64,000 bases of DNA from Ignavibacteria bacterium (GTDB lineage Bacteria > Bacteroidota > Ignavibacteria > Tepidaquicellales > Tepidaquicellaceae). The DNA lies in contig JAQTLX010000005.1 of NCBI GenBank assembly GCA_028714695.1, positions 1 to 64,000 on the forward strand, given 5' to 3'. Position 1 is the stretch's first letter. The number at the start of each line of letters is the position of its first letter. Position numbers and translations under genes: made by a program. Positions 48,060 to 57,213 of the stretch are shown here, one piece after another. Under the pieces are notes generated by a model. That model did not search any database. It was not told the origin of the DNA and worked only from the letters and a program-made list of their open reading frames with translations.

Positions 48060-48697
48060 GTAATCCTCCTTGCAACTATATATTCTGCAAACCCTAATAA
48101 ATCCCAGAATGCACTGCCTCTTACGTAACCGTGTACAAAAATCGATTTAACAACCATGTATGGAATTCCTATTATACGGAAAAAATCTCTTTTTATTCCG
48201 CTCTTCAGAATTTCAAATCCGGATTTTATTAATATGTCTTTCAATACGTCTATTTTATAAAATCGTTTGTGTGTCGGATCGTCATAAAAATTCAAAGTGC
48301 CCTTCATTGACGGAAATTTTGCGGATTTTTCGGCAGGATATTCTATGTAAAAAACACCGCCGATTTTAATTTTTTCCGCCAGTCTTTCGATTACTTTTTC
48401 TCCGTTTTCTATATGTTCTATAACGTGCGCAATTACCAAATAATCATAATAACTGTTTGCCAAAGAATTTAAATCGTCATTTTCAGGGTCGAGAATATAA
48501 AATTTATTAATCAAACCGATGCTTCGTAAGGACAAATTACAATCTTTGGTTTTATCAAGTCCGTCATAAATATATCCTTTATTATATTTAAAGAACATAA
48601 TCGGACTGTCATTTCCTACCCCTGCTTCGAGAACATTTATACCGCCTGATTTGATTAATTTAACATATTTATATTTATAAGGTGCTAATAAAGCCAT
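48056..48697 (-). CDS. Class I SAM-dependent methyltransferase
   Basis: A 213-residue protein with a Rossmann-like methyltransferase core: VLEAGVGNDSPIMF (SAM motif I), DYLVIAHVIEHIENGEKVIERL (motif IV/V region) and GGVFYIEYPAE. It probably methylates a sugar or polymer end in the glycan pathway, by position; the acceptor is unknown. It is the first gene of the minus-strand glycan/C25 unit, divergent from the GT2 gene at 48868 across a 170-bp AT-rich spacer. Confidence 0.83.
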   Translation of the reverse strand: MALLAPYKYKYVKLIKSGGINVLEAGVGNDSPIMFFKYNKGYIYDGLDKTKDCNLSLRSIGLINKFYILDPENDDLNSLANSYYDYLVIAHVIEHIENGEKVIERLAEKIKIGGVFYIEYPAEKSAKFPSMKGTLNFYDDPTHKRFYKIDVLKDILIKSGFEILKSGIKRDFFRIIGIPYMVVKSIFVHGYVRGSAFWDLLGFAEYIVARRIT

Positions 48698-48867
48698 CGT
48701 TCGTCAATTCCTGTTCCTCGATTTAAAATTGTATGTTTAAAAAAGAATTAGATAATTATATTAATTAAATAATGACAAAATTTCAGGTCAAATACAATAT
48801 GTTGTTTCTTGAGTTAATTTTTATTTGATTCAAAATTTAAAACCTTAAGAATCGCCGAAACAAGACA

Positions 48868-49818
48868 ATGATAACCGTATTACTGCCGACATACAATAAT
48901 TCCGCTTATATAGAATCATCTATAGAAAGCATACTGAACCAGACTTTTAAGGAATTCGAGTTGCTTATTATAGATGACAGTTCAACCGATGACACCGCCG
49001 CTAAAATAAAAGAATTTCACGATGACAGAATAGTATTGTATGAAAATGATGAAAATAAGGGACTTGGAAATACGCTAAATATAGGACTAAATATTGCAAA
49101 ACACGACATTATTGCAAGAATGGACGCAGATGATATATCGCTTCCCGAACGATTAGCGATTCAGTACAATTTCATGAATGACAATAAAGACATCGATGTT
49201 CTTTCATGCCATTACGCAATGATGTGTAACGGAAAAATCCGATATACAGTCAAAACTCACACCGAACACGCGGATATCAAAAGAAGGCTTATACTTCATT
49301 CCGAAATTATGCACCCCGGAACTATGTATAATAAAGACAAAATCATAAAATACGGCGGATATAGGGACATTTATGTGGAAGATTATGAAATGTGGCTTAG
49401 AATGAAAGATAAAATTGTTTTTCACAATCTTCCGGAGATACTGCTAATTAAACGTTATCATGATAAGTCTATTTCCTTTAATTCTCAAAAAAGAGATGAT
49501 TCGGTTTATTCATTCACCGGGAAATATTATCTGAATTTACAAACGGAATTCGGGATAAAACAAAACGAGGAGAATATTTATAAAGGCTGGAGAGAATATT
49601 TTTACGGCAGCAAAAAATCGGCAAGAAAGTACTTTATCAAACCAATTTCCAATTTACTTAAATCTCCCCGTGTCTTTGCGGCTTATTTCATTACTTTTCT
49701 TAACGACAAGAACTTTTTGAGATTTAAAGAATTAAGATTACGATTCAGGCTGTCTTATTATCTGCACTATTTTTCGAAAGAAAACAAAAAGGCGAGAAAA
49801 TTTTCCGATATTCTCTGA
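48868..49818 (+). CDS. Glycosyltransferase family 2
   Basis: A 316-residue GT-A enzyme: TVLLPTYNNSAYIESSIESILNQTFKEFELLIIDDSSTDDT at the N-terminus, then the metal-binding RMDADDISLPERL. Later come YGGYRDIYVEDYEMWLRM and a C-terminal region without membrane helices. Sugar and acceptor are unknown. It is the only plus-strand gene between 48868 and 54528, ending 4 bp before the convergent GT4 gene; divergent transcription begins from the 48698-48867 spacer. Confidence 0.9.
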   Translation: MITVLLPTYNNSAYIESSIESILNQTFKEFELLIIDDSSTDDTAAKIKEFHDDRIVLYENDENKGLGNTLNIGLNIAKHDIIARMDADDISLPERLAIQYNFMNDNKDIDVLSCHYAMMCNGKIRYTVKTHTEHADIKRRLILHSEIMHPGTMYNKDKIIKYGGYRDIYVEDYEMWLRMKDKIVFHNLPEILLIKRYHDKSISFNSQKRDDSVYSFTGKYYLNLQTEFGIKQNEENIYKGWREYFYGSKKSARKYFIKPISNLLKSPRVFAAYFITFLNDKNFLRFKELRLRFRLSYYLHYFSKENKKARKFSDIL

Positions 49819-49822
49819 TAAT

Positions 49823-50887
49823 TTACCTCCCTGATAATTCCCTGTAGAGTTCCAGATGCCTTCTTATCATATTGTCGAGCGAGTATTCTTCGTTTATTTT
49901 CAGATACAAAGGAGCAAATTGCTTTCTTAATTCCTCGTAATGTTCCGAGGCATATTGCATTCTGCCGGATAATCCCCGCACATCACCGGCTTTGAATAAT
50001 AATTTATCGTACGGTTCCGGAAATAAATCCTCTATTCCTTTGTATGATGATGAAATCACCAGACAATCGGCTGCAACAGCCTCAAGCAAAACCGTCGGCA
50101 GGCCTTCAAGCGCAGCAGATGAAAAAACAAAAACCGCCGCTTTTGAAAGCAGTTCATGATAATCTTTCCGCCCGTCGAAGAAGGTTACGCTTCCGCCTGA
50201 CCTGCTGTTAATTTTTCTTAAAGTTTTCTCTTCCTCCCCTTCTCCCGATATACAGAATTTATACTCATCAGGAAAAGACAAATTCATTAAACCTGCCGCT
50301 TCAATGTATGTGTTTAAACTCTTTTCTCTGGAATATCTGGATGCCGAAAAGAACAATCTCTTATCTTTTTCTGTTTTACTGCCCCGTTCGTAAATAAAGC
50401 CGGGCTTAATAAGTTTTATGCGCTTCCTGTCGATTCCGATTTCACTTTCAAGATAATCGAAAATTCTTCTGTTCAGAACAATATGATGGTCAGCCTTGAA
50501 ATGTTTAAGCCTGCCGGCAGACGGGAACAAACCGTGATTTGTCTGTATGGTTCTCGCCCCTGTAAATTTCGATGAGTAATATGCAATGTTAGCGGCATAA
50601 TGGTTGTGCGAGTGAATTATACCGATATTATTTCTTTTCGCAAAACCGGTTACATATTTTATTGCTTTTGTAAAATTAAGGATGTTTCTATCCTGATGCC
50701 GGAATAATGGATTTATAATTAATTCGCAGTGTACACTATCGAATAAACTTAGATTATTTCCGCCTCCTGCGATAACATATATTTTCCCTTTGTATAGACC
50801 CGACAATTCTTTAACCAGAAAATACAAGTGGTTGGTGACACCGTCAAGACTGTTTAATTCGTTCGTAATGTATAAAATATTTTTCAA
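49823..50887 (-). CDS. Glycosyltransferase family 4
   Basis: A 354-residue GT-B enzyme. N-terminal YITNELNSLDGVTNHLYFLVKEL, the acceptor-site segment NNIGIIHSHNHYAANIAYY, and the donor domain RLFFSASRYSREKSLNTYIEAAGLM and AVFVFSSAALEGLPTVLLEAVAADCLVISS, with the E-x7-E catalytic pattern. Likely retaining enzyme on surface glycan. One base separates it from the next GT4 gene. Confidence 0.88.
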   Translation of the reverse strand: MKNILYITNELNSLDGVTNHLYFLVKELSGLYKGKIYVIAGGGNNLSLFDSVHCELIINPLFRHQDRNILNFTKAIKYVTGFAKRNNIGIIHSHNHYAANIAYYSSKFTGARTIQTNHGLFPSAGRLKHFKADHHIVLNRRIFDYLESEIGIDRKRIKLIKPGFIYERGSKTEKDKRLFFSASRYSREKSLNTYIEAAGLMNLSFPDEYKFCISGEGEEEKTLRKINSRSGGSVTFFDGRKDYHELLSKAAVFVFSSAALEGLPTVLLEAVAADCLVISSSYKGIEDLFPEPYDKLLFKAGDVRGLSGRMQYASEHYEELRKQFAPLYLKINEEYSLDNMIRRHLELYRELSGR

Positions 50888-50888
50888 A

Positions 50889-52115
50889 TTATCCTGATTT
50901 TGTTTCGTACAATTTTTCGTAATTTTCCGACATACGGCTTAACGTGAATTTAAAAGCGTCATTATTGATTACTGAAGTGCTCTTTTCAATATAAAATTTA
51001 CGGCGGATTAGTTCCGCAATTTCAACAACGCTCATGTTCTCTGTATTCAGAATATTCCCGTAACCCGAAAGTATCTCTTCGTTCCCCCCTTTAGTATCGG
51101 AGATAATGGGAATCCCTGCCGATACCGCTTCTAGCATAACAAGGTCGAATATCACCCTGTCCGACAGCATTATTAAGGCGTCGGAAGATTTCATGAGTTT
51201 TATTATATCAGTATGTCCGATTTTTCCGGCAAGTTTTATATTCCGGATAAGACCTGACGTTTCAATTGCCGACTTTATATTCTCAGTCAAAGGTCCGCAG
51301 CCGGCATTTATCAGAAGCGGATTTTTTCCGGTTTGCACCAGTTCGTAAATAACCGCTATAATCTTATCGATATTTTTCTGCCTCACATGCGCCGCAATAT
51401 TCAGAAACACGGCATCGTGCTCATTTAAATAACCGTATTGCTTTAGTATATCTGTATCGGGTTTAATGCCGTCAACCTCTTCTTTGTTTATGCCGTTGTT
51501 TATTATTCTTATGTCCTTGTCAGTCTTTATCATGCCTCTGTAATCATTTAAAAACAAATCTTTTGCAAAACATCCCGGGAAAGTAATAACATCCGCATTA
51601 TTAAAGGCTTCAATTTCTCTTCTCTTAAGTTCCGGCAAATAGTTTTTAACGAAAGTATTGTTATGTACGGCATCTGTCCAATCATTCTCAATCGAACCGT
51701 TGCCGTGTATTGTCAGTATCTTAAATGCATCTGTTTTATTCCTGAAATAATAGTGCGATAAAGTGTCATGCGAATGTATAATATCCGAATTGATTTCATT
51801 TGCCCGTTTTTCAAAAAACGTGTCCCTGAGTTTAAAATGTCTTTCAAGATAAAGCCTGTTTGTCGTAATTTTCTTGTACAAATTAGAGTTGTAGTAAAGA
51901 AAATCAGTTACGCTTTTCTTTAAATTTATTTTTATCGGTTTATCGGCGTTCTTATTAATCGCTTCGATATAATTTTTATACGAAAGAAACGATGGCATGA
52001 ATTTATTTGTGTTCAGGTTCGATAATAATTTTAATATAATATTATTCGGTCCTCCCTGGTTTTCGTTCGGAATCCCGTCGAATGAAGTAAATAATATTTT
52101 TCTTCTGTTTTTCAA
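50889..52115 (-). CDS. Glycosyltransferase family 4
   Basis: A 408-residue GT-B enzyme. FDGIPNENQGGPNNIILKLLSNLNTN at the N-terminus, IIHSHDTLSHYYF, VFLNIAAHVRQKNIDKIIAVI and SSDALIMLSDRVIFDLVMLEAVSAGIPIISDTKGGNEEIL near the C-terminus. It overlaps the UDP-galactopyranose mutase gene by 4 bp, so it could act on galactofuranose-bearing glycan, but family 4 does not itself show that. Confidence 0.86.
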   Translation of the reverse strand: MKNRRKILFTSFDGIPNENQGGPNNIILKLLSNLNTNKFMPSFLSYKNYIEAINKNADKPIKINLKKSVTDFLYYNSNLYKKITTNRLYLERHFKLRDTFFEKRANEINSDIIHSHDTLSHYYFRNKTDAFKILTIHGNGSIENDWTDAVHNNTFVKNYLPELKRREIEAFNNADVITFPGCFAKDLFLNDYRGMIKTDKDIRIINNGINKEEVDGIKPDTDILKQYGYLNEHDAVFLNIAAHVRQKNIDKIIAVIYELVQTGKNPLLINAGCGPLTENIKSAIETSGLIRNIKLAGKIGHTDIIKLMKSSDALIMLSDRVIFDLVMLEAVSAGIPIISDTKGGNEEILSGYGNILNTENMSVVEIAELIRRKFYIEKSTSVINNDAFKFTLSRMSENYEKLYETKSG

Positions 52116-53200
52116 AATCGTTTTGAAAATTCATTTAAACATTGAGCGACAACCTGACCTATGTCATAATATTGAAATGAAGGGTGCATTCCCGCAAAAA
52201 TCACATCTTTAAGATTATGTGCTGCACTCATATACTTTTTATAAATTTCAAGAGATTCGGCAGTTCGCCTGGGATAGAAACGTTCGCCTTCTTTTGAGGC
52301 GAATTCCCTGCAAATGGTTGTGCTGTCGGATTTCTGCCCCGTAATATGTTTAAACTCCGTAATCCTGTAATACGGTTCGTTCCCGGGAAAATTGATAACG
52401 GAATTATCCTGAAAAATCTCTTTCCTGTGGTTTTCAAAAACCAATTTTATCGAACGGTAAGGAAGTCTGCCGAATATGTTTTTGAAATATGAATCAATCG
52501 GTCCTGTATATATAATGCTTGCGTAATGCTCGGGTTTTACTTTTTCGAATTCCGTTTCAAGCCGCACGTCAATATTTTTATTGTCCAGTAAATTCTGTAC
52601 AAGATTATTATAGCCCTTTTCGGGCATATACTGATAATCATCGGTAAAATATCGGCAGTCATCGTTGTACCTGACGTTTATTCTGCCGCATACATTCGGA
52701 GTCAGGTTACGGGGATGTTCAAACCAGATTTTCTCCGTGAATTTTTCGAAAAATTTTACGTAAAGGTCACTTCCTACGCGGTTTAACATAATATCTTCCG
52801 AACTCACAACAGGATGAATATTTGATTTCACATTTTCCAAATACTTCTTTGTTTCTTCGCCGCTCTTGAGTTCAAGTCCATAAAGTTTATTTATTGTTAT
52901 CCTGTTTACCGGAATGGGATAATCCTTTCCTTCTATCCTGGAAATGACTTTGTGTTCATATTTTCTCCATGTTGTGAAATTCGACAAATAATCAAACACG
53001 GACTTATCGTTTGTATGAAATATGTGCGGGCCGTACTTATGCACAAGAATACCGTTTTCATCGGTATAATCGTGAGCATTTCCTCCGATGTGATTGCGCT
53101 TATCGACAACGAGTACTTTTTTGTTAAGAACCGAAGCGATTCTTTCCGCCATCACCGCGCCTGCAAATCCGGCGCCCGCTATTATGTAATCATATTTCAA
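52112..53200 (-). CDS. glf: UDP-galactopyranose mutase
   Basis: A 362-residue flavoenzyme that interconverts UDP-galactopyranose and UDP-galactofuranose. It shows the FAD fingerprint YDYIIAGAGFAGAVMAERIA, the KRNHIGGNAHDY and KYGPHIFHTND motifs and the C-terminal IFAGMHPSFQYYDIGQVV. Presence of Galf in the organism's surface polysaccharide is the natural reading. It overlaps the flippase gene by 4 bp on one side and the GT4 gene by 4 bp on the other, so all three are co-translated. Confidence 0.95.
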   Translation of the reverse strand: MKYDYIIAGAGFAGAVMAERIASVLNKKVLVVDKRNHIGGNAHDYTDENGILVHKYGPHIFHTNDKSVFDYLSNFTTWRKYEHKVISRIEGKDYPIPVNRITINKLYGLELKSGEETKKYLENVKSNIHPVVSSEDIMLNRVGSDLYVKFFEKFTEKIWFEHPRNLTPNVCGRINVRYNDDCRYFTDDYQYMPEKGYNNLVQNLLDNKNIDVRLETEFEKVKPEHYASIIYTGPIDSYFKNIFGRLPYRSIKLVFENHRKEIFQDNSVINFPGNEPYYRITEFKHITGQKSDSTTICREFASKEGERFYPRRTAESLEIYKKYMSAAHNLKDVIFAGMHPSFQYYDIGQVVAQCLNEFSKRF

Positions 53201-54396
53201 ATTTCCGATAAAAGGTTTTTCTTTTTAATAAATATAACCATTAAGAATAAAACAACAAGTTCGGTTGTCGCTATTGCCAGCGAGGTTCCTATTGCCTTGA
53301 AGACCGGAACAAATATAAAAGATACTATAAGAAAATAAAACAGCGATATTAAAATGATTTTTAAAAATTCCCTCTTGTATCCCATATTCAGGATTGTCTG
53401 TACGCCGAAAAGATTATTCAAAGAGAGAAATAACGGAACAAAAGAAAGTATGCGGAGAAGAATTACGGTATCAGAAAACTCGGCACCGAATACGATTCGC
53501 ACAATCGGTTCAGCAAAAACGAATGCGATAACCGTTGCCGCCAATGATACTGCACCGATTAATTTTGCAGATGTCTTAATCATGTCAACGCCTGATTTTC
53601 TGCTCTCTGCAAGAAGAAACGATATTCTGGGATAAGTGCTTTCGTTAAGATTTGATACGAGCCCCGTAATACCGGAAATGATTTTATCCGCCGCGGAGTA
53701 GAAGCCCACTATTCTGTAGTCTGCAAAAACACCGAGAAGAAAAACGTTCGCGTAATTATAAATGCTTGTGCAAATAATCGAATAGAATACTTCAAGTCCT
53801 TCCTTGAAATTCTCTTTCAGTACTGCGGCGGGAGGAAATTTAAATCTGTATCCGTATTTTACTGCCACAATCAAAACACCTGCAATACCCAGCAGCACAT
53901 TTCCCGCATTCAGTATAAGCGCATAAATGACCACATCATCTCTTTTTAACACTAATACAAATATTAACACTGTTGTGACAGTCCTTACTATTATGTTCGG
54001 GACTGCAATATACATCATTTTTTCCATCCCTTTGAAGAACCAGTACGGGAAGAGAATATTGCCCAAAAGTGTACCGAGGCTGATATAGAAAATAATCTTT
54101 TGTTGAAACAAATCGCCGAATATGTAAATAACGGGAATAAAAATAAGAAGACTTAATAGAAACAAAGATGATTTCAAAACAAATACCGTATTATACAATT
54201 CGCGGCATTTTTCTATATCATTCCTGTTCTTTGCAATATCCCTGTTTCCCGTAAAATTAAACCCGTAATCGCTTATAATTACGAAAAAGCCTGCAAATGC
54301 CGCAGCAAAATTTACAAGCCCGAAATTACCCGGACCCAGAACTCTCACAACATAAGGCACCGAAATCAACGGTATAACCACATTGAATATCTGCAA
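53197..54396 (-). CDS. Polysaccharide flippase (Wzx/RfbX-like)
   Basis: A 399-residue membrane protein with 12 predicted helices, N-terminal PLISVPYVVRVLGPGNFGLVNFAAAFAGFFVII, then GNRDIAKNR, matching the oligosaccharide flippase (MOP superfamily) family. It moves undecaprenyl-linked repeat units across the inner membrane. Paired with the Wzy/ligase-like gene that starts 132 bp away in the opposite direction, it completes a Wzx/Wzy-type system. The next gene (glf) overlaps its stop by 4 bp. Confidence 0.88.
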   Translation of the reverse strand: MQIFNVVIPLISVPYVVRVLGPGNFGLVNFAAAFAGFFVIISDYGFNFTGNRDIAKNRNDIEKCRELYNTVFVLKSSLFLLSLLIFIPVIYIFGDLFQQKIIFYISLGTLLGNILFPYWFFKGMEKMMYIAVPNIIVRTVTTVLIFVLVLKRDDVVIYALILNAGNVLLGIAGVLIVAVKYGYRFKFPPAAVLKENFKEGLEVFYSIICTSIYNYANVFLLGVFADYRIVGFYSAADKIISGITGLVSNLNESTYPRISFLLAESRKSGVDMIKTSAKLIGAVSLAATVIAFVFAEPIVRIVFGAEFSDTVILLRILSFVPLFLSLNNLFGVQTILNMGYKREFLKIILISLFYFLIVSFIFVPVFKAIGTSLAIATTELVVLFLMVIFIKKKNLLSEI

Positions 54397-54528
54397 TAAC
54401 GAAAGAATACCGAAATTCGAAAATATTATTTTGATATCTTTATTCTTAATTGTATTGATATTAATTTGTATAAGTAATGAAATTTACATTAATAAACTCA
54501 AATATTTAGTGATAATATTTTTCAATAA

Positions 54529-56178
54529 ATGACTATAAAAACCGTAAAATATTCCGGCCTTATATTATTCGCAGCGTTTTTAATATTGCTGGCAGCCGGT
54601 TCGATTCAATATGGCAGGGCGGATATTTTAACGTACTATGTTTTCCTATCCTCATTTTTCTTTTTGTCGTACTCCGTTTTAAGGTATTCGGAATATAAAA
54701 TCACTAAATTCATATTTTATACTTTGCTTGTTTCGGGAGTTATTCTTCCTGTTTATGGATTATTCAACATACTGATTTATAATACAGGCAGGGCTTCCGG
54801 TTTGCTTGGCGATCGTGTTTTTGAAGCCGATGCCGCCGCAGGCATATTAATATTTTTAATGTGCACATTTCTGATATCGGATAAAAAGAATTATATCATT
54901 GCCTTTACAGGCGGCGCTGTATTTTTATGCCTTTCGTATATAATTCAGTTAAAGGTCAGAACCGCTTATGTGGCTGTTTTTCTTTCCTTTTTATTTCTTG
55001 CCGCGTTTCTGATTAACCGAAGAAAATCATGGGGTAATGAAATAATTCCGAAATTGAAAATTCGTGTTTTGCTGCTTTCGGGAATAATATTGTTGTCTTT
55101 ATTTACTTCAATATATAATCCCTCTCCAGCCTCAAAGAAGGAAAAGGGAACAGGCGAGACAATTACAAGTATTTTCAGATCAAGCGAAGTTTCTAATCTC
55201 GTACGTTTGTATTTCTGGGATGCTTCCTTTAAAATGTTTATTGAAAGACCGCTAACAGGTATTGGACCCGGAATGTGGACAGGAACATTTCCGAAATACT
55301 ACGGGCAATTATATAATGACAGGAATATAGACATGAATTCATCGCTAAATCCGCATAACGACTATCTGGAATTTATTTCCGAATTCGGGATTGCCGGTTT
55401 GTTCTATACGTTGTTCATGGCGGGCGGATTTATTTTACTTTTCAAAAAATCGCTTAAAGATTTTTCATATCTGCCGTATTTGTTTCTTGTCTTTTGTTTT
55501 TCCATTACTTCTGTATTTAATTTTACGAAAGGCGGCATATTTTCGGTTCTATTGCTGCTAATATCTCTTGCGATTGCTTATTCCGGAGGAATATCTTTAA
55601 ACAAGCGCGGAAGAAAAATCAATAACCTTATTTTTTATTCTTCCTCAGTATTGCTTTTGCTGGCGGCAGTATTGCTTGTTATAAGAATGTTCCTGCAGAA
55701 AAATTATCTTGAAGCAATGAATCTAAAAGCAAAAGGCGATTACGGAAAAATGCTCGCTAAACTTGATGGAATATATAAGCCTTTATATCCTGTCGATATG
55801 AACGGAATACCTCTGGATTATTACAGGGGCGCAGCATATTTCGAATTAAATGACTATGAAAAAGCCTTTATCTGCTCGGATAATGCGGTTAAACTGATGC
55901 CGCAATATCCTTCATTATTAAACAATAGAGCCTCTGCTTTGTATAAAACAGGCAGAGTGACTGAATCAATAGAATCGTTCCGTTATCTGGAAAAGGTTTT
56001 TCCGAATTATGCAGAGCCAAGAATCAACCTGCTTGCAATTTATACCAATGAAAAAATGTACGATGAAGGCTTAAAATGCCTGAATGATATTGAGAAAGCC
56101 GGACCCGAACGCGAATTCATTAAAAATTATATTGTATTTCTTGAGATTAAGAAATACTTTGAAAAAATGAAACTATGA
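54529..56178 (+). CDS. O-antigen polymerase/ligase-like protein with TPR tail
   Basis: A 549-residue protein: about ten hydrophobic helices (residues 10-385), a large loop with GIGPGMWTGTFPKYYGQ...LNPHNDYLEFISEFGIAGL, the Wzy_C signature, and a cytoplasmic or periplasmic TPR-like C-terminus from about 400 to 540 (YFELNDYEKAFICSDNAVKLMPQYPSLLNNRASALYKTGRVTESIES). Wzy_C proteins polymerise or ligate O-antigen; choosing between the two needs experiment. It overlaps the T9SS protein gene by 4 bp. Confidence 0.85.
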   Translation: MTIKTVKYSGLILFAAFLILLAAGSIQYGRADILTYYVFLSSFFFLSYSVLRYSEYKITKFIFYTLLVSGVILPVYGLFNILIYNTGRASGLLGDRVFEADAAAGILIFLMCTFLISDKKNYIIAFTGGAVFLCLSYIIQLKVRTAYVAVFLSFLFLAAFLINRRKSWGNEIIPKLKIRVLLLSGIILLSLFTSIYNPSPASKKEKGTGETITSIFRSSEVSNLVRLYFWDASFKMFIERPLTGIGPGMWTGTFPKYYGQLYNDRNIDMNSSLNPHNDYLEFISEFGIAGLFYTLFMAGGFILLFKKSLKDFSYLPYLFLVFCFSITSVFNFTKGGIFSVLLLLISLAIAYSGGISLNKRGRKINNLIFYSSSVLLLLAAVLLVIRMFLQKNYLEAMNLKAKGDYGKMLAKLDGIYKPLYPVDMNGIPLDYYRGAAYFELNDYEKAFICSDNAVKLMPQYPSLLNNRASALYKTGRVTESIESFRYLEKVFPNYAEPRINLLAIYTNEKMYDEGLKCLNDIEKAGPEREFIKNYIVFLEIKKYFEKMKL

Positions 56179-57155
56179 GAAGATTATATTTAACATTGCT
56201 GTTTTCAATAATAGCGTCGATTACATATTCGCAGGCAGTAATATCAGTTACACCTGATAAATACTCACCCCTGCTTGATACAGGGATCGTAAAATCAATT
56301 ATTCCCGACACCGGTTCACAGGGAGCCGCATTTCCAATAGTTGTGCATGGAACCTTAACCGAATGGACGCTTGCTCCGTATTACGTAGTTAATTTCAGTT
56401 GCTGCGGAGTAGGTTCTTTTAATGTTGTCATTGTAAATGACTCTACGCTTAATGCAGTTGTATTTGCAGACGGCAAAGCATCACTCGGATGGCATAAATG
56501 CATGGTTGCAGATGAGTATCATAATCTTTATATAAAAGACAGCGCATTCTTTATATTTTTGAATGCTCCCGTGGCGCCTACGCCTCTTCTCCCTTTCAAC
56601 AATTCATCCAATATAGCGCCGAATCCTTATTTTCTTTGGGACAGTAATGTTTATGTCAGTACTTTCAGATTCCAGATTGCAAGTGATTCAACATTTGAAC
56701 CGGGAGTTATAGTCTTTGATACAGTTCTTGCGAATACGCCTTATACGCTCAGACTTGGGGTGTTGGCATCAGATACGCGGTATTACTGGAGGGTAAATGC
56801 TACGAACACTCTGGGTACAAGCGAATGGTCAACGATATTTAAATTCAGAGTAAAGTCCGTGGGCATATCAAATATTTCGACTGAAATTCCGGCTAACTAC
56901 AGCCTATTACAGAATTATCCAAATCCTTTTAATCCCTCGACAAAAATAAGATTTCAAATTCCAAAAAACGGATTAGTGAAATTAAAAGTTTATGATGTGT
57001 CGGGAAAAGAAATAAGCGGCATTTTAAGCGAGCACTTATCTGCGGGCACCTATGAGTTTACGTGGAATGCATCATCGCTGCCATCCGGTGTTTATTTCTA
57101 TCTGATGGAATCAGGTGATTTCAGGGAAGTTAAAAAAGCCGTACTTTTAAAATAA
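56175..57155 (+). CDS. T9SS cargo protein with FN3-like domain
   Basis: A 326-residue secreted protein: signal peptide (MRRLYLTLLFSIIASITYS), an IPT/TIG-like region (residues 20-120), a fibronectin-type domain (APTPLLPFNN...FLWDSN...FRFQIASDSTF...YYWRVNATNTLGTSEWSTIFKF, residues 128-225) and a type A sorting tail (NYPNPFNPSTKIRFQIPKNG...PSGVYFYLMESG). No catalytic residues are seen, so it is a structural or binding protein. Its ATG overlaps the Wzy/ligase-like stop in ATGA form; the two products are probably made in proportion. Confidence 0.87.
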   Translation: MRRLYLTLLFSIIASITYSQAVISVTPDKYSPLLDTGIVKSIIPDTGSQGAAFPIVVHGTLTEWTLAPYYVVNFSCCGVGSFNVVIVNDSTLNAVVFADGKASLGWHKCMVADEYHNLYIKDSAFFIFLNAPVAPTPLLPFNNSSNIAPNPYFLWDSNVYVSTFRFQIASDSTFEPGVIVFDTVLANTPYTLRLGVLASDTRYYWRVNATNTLGTSEWSTIFKFRVKSVGISNISTEIPANYSLLQNYPNPFNPSTKIRFQIPKNGLVKLKVYDVSGKEISGILSEHLSAGTYEFTWNASSLPSGVYFYLMESGDFREVKKAVLLK

Positions 57156-57171
57156 ATTCAAAATCTATAAT

Positions 57172-57205
57172 ATGGTTTTCGCGGAGTATACTCCGCGAAA
57201 ACCAT
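57172..57205. terminator. Bidirectional hairpin terminator, 34-bp perfect palindrome
   Basis: ATGGTTTTCGCGGAGTA joined to its exact inverse complement, 17 bp per arm with no loop, then TTTTTATTTTT on the plus side. It sits between the convergent T9SS cargo gene and the Yip1 gene and can stop both. Stem GC content is moderate. Confidence 0.93.
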
Positions 57206-57213
57206 TTTTATTT

